The notes beneath the pieces were generated by a model that worked only from the letters and a program-made list of their open reading frames with translations, made no database searches and was not told the DNA's origin. 6,087 bases of DNA, taken from the NCBI GenBank assembly GCA_937923375.1, contig CALAJG010000230.1, forward strand, positions 1 to 6,087, in the 5' to 3' direction. Shown piece after piece: positions 1-5,325 of this stretch. The stretch is from an uncultured Leucothrix sp. Lineage in GTDB: Bacteria > Pseudomonadota > Gammaproteobacteria > Thiotrichales > Thiotrichaceae. Within the stretch, counting starts at the first letter, position 1. Every line of letters starts with the position of its first letter. A program made the translations under genes and the position numbers.

Positions 1-74
1 CCGTAAGAAGAACAACCTGTAGCAATCACAGAAACCAACGAACTTGCGACTAATAATTTATATTTTCTGTCCAT
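1..74 (-). CDS. nlpD: Lipoprotein N-terminus, probably NlpD (partial, runs off left edge)
   Basis: Only the first 24 codons are in the window, starting at the ATG at 74-72. They encode a short basic start (MDRKYK), a hydrophobic stretch and then IATGC with Cys at residue 21, followed by SSY. This is a lipoprotein signal peptide: cleavage before Cys21 and lipid attachment would anchor the protein in an envelope membrane. The residue at -3 is Ala rather than the preferred Leu. The start lies 4 bases after the yqaA stop, with only a weak AGG about 10 bases upstream, so translation is probably coupled to yqaA. The name NlpD (a LysM and M23-peptidase-like activator of cell-wall amidases, usually between pcm and rpoS) is inferred from gene order; no LysM or M23 sequence is visible here. 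Another outer-membrane lipoprotein is possible. Confidence 0.7.
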   Translation of the reverse strand, partial: MDRKYKLLVASSLVSVIATGCSSY

Positions 75-78
75 AGAT

Positions 79-657
79 TTATACCTGAGTAAAAATAACT
101 ATTGTGATCAACAATACCACTACCAACCAACCCAACCACTCGATGTATTTCAAGATAGTTGGTTCCATTCCTGGACCTGCTTTAGCCACCAAGCCCGATA
201 CTAAAAAGAATCGTGAGCCCCGCCCAATCACAGATGCAATTACGAACGGAAGGAAGGCCATTGAAAGCGCGCCAGCAGTTATTGTGAATAATTTATAAGG
301 TATGGGTGAAAATCCAGCAGCTAACACTGCCCAAACTCCCCAGGTTTCGAACAAACTTTCAGCCTGTTCTAACCTTCCTGCATACCCCCCTGTTACTAGA
401 ATGGATTCGAGCCATTCAAATGCCCAGACACCAATGAAATAGCCAGCTATTCCACCAAGTACTGAGGCAATCGTTGTTAAAAAAGCGTATCTAATCCAAC
501 GTTCCGGACGAGCCAAGCTCATCGGAATCAACATCACATCTGGCGGTATCGGAAAGAATGAAGATTCTGCAAAACTCAGTCCTCCGAGGTAATATTCCGC
601 ATTGCGATGCCTCGCTAATTCAATTACTTTCTTATATATATTCGAAAACAGCTTCAT
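79..657 (-). CDS. yqaA: YqaA-type DedA-family inner-membrane protein
   Basis: A 192-residue integral membrane protein of the DedA/SNARE-associated (VTT domain) superfamily. Family signatures visible are ESSFFPIPPDVMLIPM at residues 31-46, GFSPIPYKLFTITAGA at 115-130 and the Arg-containing GRGSRFF at 145-151. Hydrophobic segments lie around 57-80, 107-140 and 172-190. DedA proteins act in the inner membrane and are linked to lipid flipping and membrane homeostasis; the YqaA branch has no firmly settled substrate, so no specific transport role is claimed. The gene starts 14 bases after the pcm stop and ends 4 bases before the lipoprotein start, so the three are very likely one operon. No Shine-Dalgarno is seen before its ATG (the spacer reads AAAAATCCTTTAAA on the coding strand), which suggests coupling to pcm or initiation on an A/T-rich leader. 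Confidence 0.9.
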   Translation of the reverse strand: MKLFSNIYKKVIELARHRNAEYYLGGLSFAESSFFPIPPDVMLIPMSLARPERWIRYAFLTTIASVLGGIAGYFIGVWAFEWLESILVTGGYAGRLEQAESLFETWGVWAVLAAGFSPIPYKLFTITAGALSMAFLPFVIASVIGRGSRFFLVSGLVAKAGPGMEPTILKYIEWLGWLVVVLLITIVIFTQV

Positions 658-671
658 TTTAAAGGATTTTT

Positions 672-1361
672 TTAATTTATTTTTTTCAACAGCGGAACGA
701 ATACTACCGTTTCTTTGCTCTCAATATCAAAGTTTTTTTCAGATATACGGCGAATTAACTGTAAATCCTGCTCACCATCACCCCCTCCAACAGGGATTAC
801 CAGCCTTCCCCCCACCACAAGTTGATCTAACAATGCTTGCGGTACGGTTTCAGGCGCTGCTGTTACAATAATCGCATCGTAAGGTGCCGCCTGCTCCCAC
901 CCCCAGCTACCATCAGCCAAATGCGTGCGCACATTACGATATCCCAACTGGTAAAGTAGGTCTCTGGCATTACGATGCAATGGAGTGATGCGCTCTACAG
1001 TATGTAGCTCGCGAACGAGTCCCCCTAAAATCGCAGCCTGATAGCCCGAACCAGTGCCGACTTCTAATACTTTATCTGGGACAGAGCTGCTTAATAATAG
1101 TTCAGTCATTTTTGCAACAATGTAAGGCTGGGAGATTGTTTGGGCGTGCCCAATGGGCAAAGAGGAGTTCTCATATGAACGGGAGGCTAAGGCTTGATCC
1201 ACAAATAAGTGGCGAGGTACATAGCGCATCACCCGCAAAACTTCTTCGTTTTCAATCCCCATTTCCCTTAATGTTGCTATCAAACGATCGCGGGTGCGTT
1301 GTGATGTCATTCCAATTCCTTGGATATCAAGCTCACCCATGGGCACGCCCCTCGGAGCCAT
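672..1361 (-). CDS. pcm: Protein-L-isoaspartate O-methyltransferase
   Basis: A cytosolic repair enzyme that transfers a methyl group from S-adenosylmethionine to L-isoaspartyl residues in aged proteins, starting their return to L-aspartate. The 229-residue protein has the family's substrate/active-site segment (LPIGHAQTISQPYIVAKMTE, residues 68-87), the SAM-binding motif I (VLEVGTGSGYQAA, 98-110), the acidic strand YDAIIVTAAP (161-170), GGRLVIPVG (184-192) and the C-terminal FVPL (221-224). The start is uncertain: ATGs at residues 1, 8 and 18 all have a purine-rich site 6-7 bases upstream. I keep the longest form because the GIGMTSQRTR block at 15-24 resembles what I recall of pseudomonad Pcm proteins, where it lies inside the protein; E. 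coli Pcm begins near residue 18-21. It heads the pcm-yqaA-lipoprotein operon. The usual partner surE is absent upstream. Confidence 0.95.
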   Translation of the reverse strand: MAPRGVPMGELDIQGIGMTSQRTRDRLIATLREMGIENEEVLRVMRYVPRHLFVDQALASRSYENSSLPIGHAQTISQPYIVAKMTELLLSSSVPDKVLEVGTGSGYQAAILGGLVRELHTVERITPLHRNARDLLYQLGYRNVRTHLADGSWGWEQAAPYDAIIVTAAPETVPQALLDQLVVGGRLVIPVGGGDGEQDLQLIRRISEKNFDIESKETVVFVPLLKKIN

Positions 1362-1373
1362 TGAAAAATTCCT
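1308..1373 (-). promoter_or_regulatory. Three alternative pcm translation starts with SD-like sites
   Basis: On the coding (minus) strand, AGGAA (1373-1369) lies 7 bases before ATG 1361, GAGGGG (1353-1348) lies 7 bases before ATG 1340, and AAGGA (1321-1317) lies 6 bases before ATG 1310. All are in frame and would give proteins of 229, 222 and 212 residues. The sequence alone does not pick one; resemblance upstream of residue 18 favours one of the longer two. Confidence 0.5.
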
Positions 1374-1408
1374 GCCGCTTTAAATCCATTGCAAAGTAAC
1401 CATCATCA

Positions 1409-1437
1409 TTGCTTAGTAATATATTCATTTGTATTAT
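1409..1437 (+). promoter_or_regulatory. Candidate sigma70 promoter for the Smr gene
   Basis: TTGCTT (1409-1414) and TATTAT (1432-1437) are separated by exactly 17 bases. The -10 matches TATAAT at 5 of 6 positions; the -35 keeps the TTG but matches only 3 of 6. Transcription would start near 1444, giving a leader of about 50 bases before the ATG at 1495. It lies in the 133-base divergent spacer between pcm and the Smr gene. No equally good match was found for pcm on the other strand. Confidence 0.4.
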
Positions 1438-1494
1438 TATCAATGGGATTATTTACCTTGGATTGATAGACCAACACTGGGCATTGTTAAATAC

Positions 1495-2040
1495 ATGACT
1501 AAAAAAAAATCGGACAATGTCAGCGAAGAAAGTTTGTTTCTAAAAGCAGTCTCGGATGTCGAACGCCTGAATTTTTCTAACAAAGTTGAGCTTCGCCCTG
1601 CACCCGTCCCCGCCAAAATCAGACCGAATACTGAAGATGAAACCACTCCAGCGGGCGACATGTTATCAGATTCTGGTGAAATGGAGAAAGTGATGGCAGA
1701 AACAGTGCTCAGCCACTGCAGATCAGGGATTCAGAATCGCCTCTACAAGCGGCTTCGCCGAGGTAAATTACTAATTACTGAAGAGTTAGATTTACACGGT
1801 TTGAGTCTAAAACAGGCTAAACAGGTATTACTGGACTTTATTCAGCTTGCTTATCCCATGGAAGGTTGTTGCGTCTGCATTGTCCACGGCAAGAACAATC
1901 GTTCACAACCAGGACAAGCACCAATAATGAAACAGTACGTTAACTATTGGTTACAGCAACATCCACGGGTGTTGGCGTTTCACTCCGCTCAACCCCGCGA
2001 TGGTGGCACAGGTTCGGTTTACGCAATCCTAAAGCGCTGA
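1495..2040 (+). CDS. Smr-domain protein, SmrA/YdaL-like
   Basis: A 181-residue protein with a C-terminal Smr (small MutS-related) domain. Visible motifs are LDLHG (98-102), HGKN (131-134) and GGTGSVYAIL (170-179). The N-terminal ESLFLKAVSDVERL (12-25) resembles the start of E. coli SmrA (YdaL); residues 30-65 are polar and probably disordered. Smr domains are nucleases acting on DNA or RNA, and bacterial relatives include SmrB, which cuts mRNA at collided ribosomes; which activity applies here is not known. I chose ATG 1495 because the frame upstream offers only TTG or CTG starts and codes for an unconvincing aromatic-rich leader. The Shine-Dalgarno is poor. Codons 3-5 form an A9 run. The usual HGKG is HGKN here. 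It is divergent from pcm and convergent with doxX, so likely transcribed alone. Confidence 0.88.
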   Translation: MTKKKSDNVSEESLFLKAVSDVERLNFSNKVELRPAPVPAKIRPNTEDETTPAGDMLSDSGEMEKVMAETVLSHCRSGIQNRLYKRLRRGKLLITEELDLHGLSLKQAKQVLLDFIQLAYPMEGCCVCIVHGKNNRSQPGQAPIMKQYVNYWLQQHPRVLAFHSAQPRDGGTGSVYAILKR

Positions 2041-2056
2041 AAAGACAGCGCACTTT
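2031..2056. terminator. Candidate bidirectional terminator between Smr gene and doxX
   Basis: GCGCTG (2034-2039) and CAGCGC (2046-2051) form a perfect 6-bp GC-rich stem with the loop AAAAGA (2040-2045). AAA (2031-2033) and TTT (2054-2056) can add 3 pairs beyond a two-base bulge. The 5' arm overlaps the Smr stop codon (2038-2040), and the stem lies 25 bases beyond the doxX stop. The T tract is short (three) on either side, so termination may be modest. Confidence 0.5.
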
Positions 2057-2075
2057 GCTACGTCTTTGGCGTTCG

Positions 2076-2693
2076 TTATGGATTAGTCGCGTTAACCGAA
2101 AATGGATCATTACTCAGTGTTGCTTTGCGCTCACCTATGCGATTTACCCGACGCTGCAATTTCCGATGTAGGATCCAATCAATACTGAAATAGCGGCCAG
2201 CGCCCATGAAGAAAAGGGTCAGGAACATAATCAGAAACGTAATGATTTGGGTAACTGTGTTAGTTTCAGGGCTGGTATAACCGTGGTTAGAAACAAAGCT
2301 TTGCATCAATTCTGGTATATCTTTACCTACCAAAGCCATCATTAGTGTACCTACCACAAGTACTAGCAATGGAATTGAAATCCAACGAACCGCAAAACCA
2401 ATGATTAACAGAATGGCTCCGATTACTTCCAAACCAGGAATCACCCAAGCCATTAATTCTGGGAATGGTATGGGAGTCGACTTCAATGATTCAACTGTCG
2501 CCTGATATGCATTCATATCGACCCAAGTCATCGGGTTTAGGAAGTCGGCACCTTCTGCTGTAAACAAACCTAATTTCTTAGACCCAGACACCCAAAGCAT
2601 CGGTGCAAGGAATAAACGTAGTAACAGTGGCGGTAAAAAATCTAACTTTCGCAGCCATCCAAAGCTAAAAAAGCCGAGCAAAAACTTGGTCAT
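2076..2693 (-). CDS. DoxX-family inner-membrane protein, possibly HvfX-like
   Basis: A 205-residue membrane protein of the DoxX family. The first segment RLFLAPMLWVSGSKKLG (26-42) has the family's small-residue/Lys pattern, followed by a predicted extracytoplasmic loop (about 43-80), hydrophobic segments around 83-100, 104-122 and 147-165, and the closing motif FFMGAGRYFSIDWIL (161-175). It ends in a basic cytosolic tail (KLQRRVNRIGERK). DoxX proteins are small four-helix membrane proteins with varied, often unknown roles (quinone-linked redox in some). From memory the RLxLAPxxW...K start and the long loop with PFPELMAW resemble HvfX, the DoxX protein of copper-responsive bufferin operons, but no hvfA/B/C partner is present in the window. 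The start is supported by GGAGA 7 bases upstream (2705-2701). It is apparently monocistronic and divergent from aapJ. Confidence 0.85.
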   Translation of the reverse strand: MTKFLLGFFSFGWLRKLDFLPPLLLRLFLAPMLWVSGSKKLGLFTAEGADFLNPMTWVDMNAYQATVESLKSTPIPFPELMAWVIPGLEVIGAILLIIGFAVRWISIPLLVLVVGTLMMALVGKDIPELMQSFVSNHGYTSPETNTVTQIITFLIMFLTLFFMGAGRYFSIDWILHRKLQRRVNRIGERKATLSNDPFSVNATNP

Positions 2694-2979
2694 GTGACTC
2701 TCTCCATGGTTTTAATACAATGTATTGGACTGTTTTCACGGAAAATATGCAAGTGCTTTTATCTAACTACCGTGCATCCATGCAAACATCCTAGCTATCC
2801 GTTATCAAATAGACAAAATACAACCTAGTTAGTCTTTAAATGGTTTTTTTTTGAGCAATGCGCAGAATGATTAACAAACTAGCTTAAATATTATGTATCA
2901 TCCCGAACCTAGAGAGTTTGGGGCTACCTGCTCTGGATTCTTGAATAAAACCAATTTTAAATGGAAATGAGGATTTCAC
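2694..2979. other. Divergent intergenic region between doxX and aapJ
   Basis: This 286-base A/T-rich spacer must hold the promoters of doxX (minus) and the aap operon (plus). Visible elements are a perfect dyad AATACA-A-TGTATT (2714-2726) in the doxX leader, TGCAT-CC-ATGCA (2773-2784), a distant pair CTAACTA (2763-2769)/TAGTTAG (2826-2832), and a T9 run (2844-2852). The best -10-like hexamer for aapJ is TATTAT (2889-2894), but no -35 is well spaced. TTGGGG (2918-2923) with TTGAAT (2941-2946) has 17-base spacing but only 3/6 and 4/6 matches. I saw no convincing coding sequence, and no sigma54 site with GG-N10-GC spacing in the candidate examined at 2919-2933. Confidence 0.5.
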
Positions 2980-3981
2980 ATGAAAAAGAGCATCTTTTTA
3001 GGGCTTGCAGCTGCTGCAATGTTTGGCACCACAGCCATTGCCGATACGCTTGACGCTGTAAAGAAGAATGACCACGTTAAATGTGGTGTTAGTACAGGTC
3101 TTGCTGGCTTTTCAGCTGCTGATGAAAAAGGCAACTATCAAGGTATGGACGTAGACGTTTGTCGCGCCGTTGCCGCAGCCGTGTTAGGCGATGCAAACAA
3201 AGTTAAATTTACACCATTAACTGCCAAAGAGCGTTTCACTGCGCTTCAGTCTGGTGAGATCGACATCCTTTCTCGCAATACAACATGGACGCTCACTCGT
3301 GATGCTTCGTTGGGTCTTAACTTCGCTGGTGTAAACTACTACGATGGTCAAGGCTTCATGGTGACTAAGGCACTTGGCGTTAAAAGTGCAATGGAACTTG
3401 ATGGCGCGGCGGTATGTCTTCAGGCTGGAACAACGACTGAGTTAAACCTTGCTGACTACTTCAAAGCAAATAACATGAAGTATAAAGCAGTTACTTATGA
3501 TACTTCTGATCAGACAATCAAAGGTTTTGAAGCAGGTCGTTGTGACATGCTGACTTCTGATCAGTCTCAGCTTTACTCTCTACGTATTAAGCTAGCTAAG
3601 CCAGACGATGCAGTGGTACTTCCAGAAGTTATCTCTAAAGAGCCTCTAGGCCCTGTTGTACGCCAAGGTGACGACAAGTGGTTCAATATCGTTCGTTGGT
3701 CTTTGAACGCGATGATCAATGCTGAAGAGATGGGTATCACTAAAGCCAATGTTGCTAGCATGAAAGATAGCAAAGATCCTGCAACCCAGCGCTTGATGGG
3801 TGGTCAAGGTGAAAAACTTGGTTTAGATGACAAGTGGTCTTACAACATCATCAGCCAGGTGGGTAACTACGGCGAAAGCTTTGAAGCAAATGTTGGTTCT
3901 GGTTCACCGCTGAAAATTGGCCGTGGATTGAACGCACTTTGGAACAAGGGCGGCATCATGTACGCACCTCCAATTCGTTAA
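2980..3981 (+). CDS. aapJ: General L-amino-acid ABC transporter substrate-binding protein AapJ
   Basis: The periplasmic receptor of the Aap/Bzt-type transporter, a family-3 solute-binding protein that delivers polar L-amino acids (glutamate, aspartate and their amides in characterised relatives) to the AapQM channel. At 333 residues it is close to the usual length. A Sec signal peptide (MKKS, hydrophobic core, A19-I20-A21) predicts cleavage before Asp22. Family blocks are GMDVDVCRAVAAAV (55-68, the SBP family 3 signature region), SRNTTWTLTRD (98-108) and CLQAGTTTELN (146-156). Cysteines at 35, 61, 146 and 188 could form disulfides in the periplasm. The start has a strong site, GAGGA (2969-2973), 6 bases upstream. 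It is the first gene of the operon. The exact substrate range cannot be read from the sequence. Confidence 0.95.
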   Translation: MKKSIFLGLAAAAMFGTTAIADTLDAVKKNDHVKCGVSTGLAGFSAADEKGNYQGMDVDVCRAVAAAVLGDANKVKFTPLTAKERFTALQSGEIDILSRNTTWTLTRDASLGLNFAGVNYYDGQGFMVTKALGVKSAMELDGAAVCLQAGTTTELNLADYFKANNMKYKAVTYDTSDQTIKGFEAGRCDMLTSDQSQLYSLRIKLAKPDDAVVLPEVISKEPLGPVVRQGDDKWFNIVRWSLNAMINAEEMGITKANVASMKDSKDPATQRLMGGQGEKLGLDDKWSYNIISQVGNYGESFEANVGSGSPLKIGRGLNALWNKGGIMYAPPIR

Positions 3982-3993
3982 GCAATATTGCTT
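3980..3993. repeat. 14-base perfect palindrome at the aapJ stop codon
   Basis: AAGCAATATTGCTT is its own reverse complement and begins inside the TAA stop codon (3979-3981). As RNA it could form a short A/U-rich hairpin with a tight loop; as DNA it could be a protein-binding dyad. It is the first of three inverted repeats in this spacer. Confidence 0.6.
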
Positions 3994-4001
3994 GATACGA
4001 A

Positions 4002-4027
4002 CCTGCCGCTACTCACAGTTTGGCAGG
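4002..4027 (+). repeat. Inverted repeat (stem-loop) downstream of aapJ
   Basis: CCTGCC (4002-4007) pairs perfectly with GGCAGG (4022-4027), with a possible extra G-U pair inside, enclosing a loop of about 12 bases. No T-run follows, so it is more likely an mRNA 3'-end stabiliser or processing element than a classical terminator. Confidence 0.5.
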
Positions 4028-4042
4028 CTCACCTGATTTACG

Positions 4043-4080
4043 CGGCTACTTTGTAACTCTACATTGTAGCCGTTGCTTTA
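4043..4080 (+). terminator. Long stem-loop between aapJ and aapQ, possible attenuator
   Basis: CGGCTAC (4043-4049) pairs with GTAGCCG (4066-4072). Inside, after a symmetrical TT/TT internal loop, TGTA (4052-4055) pairs with TACA (4060-4063) around the loop ACTC. A T-rich but interrupted tail, TTGCTTTA (4073-4080), follows. This could be a leaky terminator that lets part of the transcripts into aapQM, or a block to 3' exonucleases that keeps aapJ mRNA abundant. The permease genes have no other obvious promoter. Confidence 0.5.
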
Positions 4081-4128
4081 GGGCTTACCTAAAAACGTTG
4101 TTATTCTTTGCTAGCAGGCACTAATCCT

Positions 4129-5316
4129 ATGAGTACGCAACAACAAGGACTTACCCCAGGAAAACCGCCCATTTGGAATGATCCGCACTATCGAGCGTTG
4201 TTTTTCCAAATTTTGCTCATCATCGGCCTTGGCGCTTTCCTTTATTATATTGTCAATAATACCCTCTCCAATATGGAGGCCAGAGGTATATCAACTGGCT
4301 TTGCATTCTTATCTGAGCGTTCTGGCTTTGATATTCTGCAGTCACTTATTCCTTTTTCTGCTGATTCAACTTACGGCAGAACGTTTTTTGTCGGTCTTTT
4401 AAACACAATCTTAATTACTTTGTTAGGTATCGTTGTAGCAACTATTCTGGGCTTTATCGTCGGTGTTGCGCGATTATCGAAAAACTGGTTAATTGCTAAG
4501 CTTGCGACCGTATATATCGAAACTTTCCGAAATATTCCTCTACTGATACAAATTTTCTTTTGGTACTTCGTGGTGTTGCGGGCAATGCCCGGGGCTAGAG
4601 ACAGCCTGTCATTTATGGATAGTTTTTTCCTGAATGTACGAGGCATGTATGCGCCTTACCCTGTACCCGGTGAAGGGTTTAATTTCACCCTTATCGCCAT
4701 CGCCATTGGTATTATCGCGGCCTTTTTGGTCCGTTCATGGGCTAAGAAACGGCAAAACGCTACGGGGCAACAGTTTCCTATATTTTGGACTTCGCTCGGC
4801 TTAATTTTTGGTCTACCTTTAATCGTATTTTTACTTAGCGGCAGCCCGCTGACCTGGGATATCCCGGTGTTAAATCGCTTTAACTTTCAAGGGGGTACAA
4901 GGATCATCCCTGAGTTATTGGCGCTATTAATCGCGCTTAGTATTTACACCGCTGCCTTTATCGCTGAGATCGTTCGATCAGGTATTTTAGCAGTGAGTAA
5001 AGGCCAGACAGAGGCCGCTTTATCCCTAGGATTACAGCCCAACCAAAACTTACGTTTGGTCGTCATTCCTCAGGCCATGCGGGTGATTATTCCACCGATG
5101 ACTAGTCAATATCTTAACCTTGCTAAAAACTCATCACTGGCGACGGCGATTGGTTATCCGGACATAGTTAACGTATTTATGGGCACAACGCTTAATCAGA
5201 CCGGCCAGGCCGTAGAAATCATCGCGATGACGATGGCGGTATACCTCACCATCAGCCTGACGATTTCGCTATTTATGAATTGGTACAACGCCAAAATGGC
5301 GTTGGTGGAGCGATAG
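4129..5316 (+). CDS. aapQ: General L-amino-acid ABC transporter permease AapQ
   Basis: One of the two inner-membrane channel subunits of the Aap transporter; it pairs with AapM and the AapP ATPase. The 395-residue protein has the family's expected size, larger than ordinary HisM-type permeases because of an insert between the N-terminal and C-terminal channel helices. Hydrophobic segments lie near 24-44, 86-115, 123-150, 184-203, 217-236, 262-285 and 363-384. The EAA loop that docks on the ATPase is clear: E295-A-A, G301, I313-P314, continuing into PPMTSQYLNLAKNSSLA (322-338). ATG 4129 is chosen over an in-frame TTG at 4108: MSTQQQ begins an ordinary soluble N-terminus, though the ribosome site is weak (AGG at 4116-4118, 10 bases away), which may keep permease output low. 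aapM starts 9 bases after its stop. Confidence 0.94.
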   Translation: MSTQQQGLTPGKPPIWNDPHYRALFFQILLIIGLGAFLYYIVNNTLSNMEARGISTGFAFLSERSGFDILQSLIPFSADSTYGRTFFVGLLNTILITLLGIVVATILGFIVGVARLSKNWLIAKLATVYIETFRNIPLLIQIFFWYFVVLRAMPGARDSLSFMDSFFLNVRGMYAPYPVPGEGFNFTLIAIAIGIIAAFLVRSWAKKRQNATGQQFPIFWTSLGLIFGLPLIVFLLSGSPLTWDIPVLNRFNFQGGTRIIPELLALLIALSIYTAAFIAEIVRSGILAVSKGQTEAALSLGLQPNQNLRLVVIPQAMRVIIPPMTSQYLNLAKNSSLATAIGYPDIVNVFMGTTLNQTGQAVEIIAMTMAVYLTISLTISLFMNWYNAKMALVER

Positions 5317-5325
5317 GGAACTCTT

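Noticed and set aside
1429..1494. 22-codon N-terminal extension of the Smr protein from a TTG
   Set aside because: It requires a TTG start lying on the candidate -10 region, has no ribosome site and encodes an aromatic-rich leader unlike SmrA N-termini; ATG 1495 is better.
1947..2171. Plus-strand 74-codon frame bridging the Smr gene end and the doxX end
   Set aside because: It overlaps two well-supported genes in other frames, has an Arg/Trp-rich unnatural composition and matches no family I know.
2844..2852. T9 run as a terminator tail
   Set aside because: No stable GC-rich stem lies directly before it; the only nearby inverted repeat arms are separated by 56 bases.
2919..2933. Sigma54-like TGGGGC...TGC before aapJ
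   Set aside because: The spacing between GG and GC is 8 rather than 10 bases, so it does not fit the required geometry.
4371..4646. Minus-strand 91-codon frame inside aapQ
   Set aside because: It lies entirely within strongly conserved permease coding sequence and its product shows no domain or membrane pattern.
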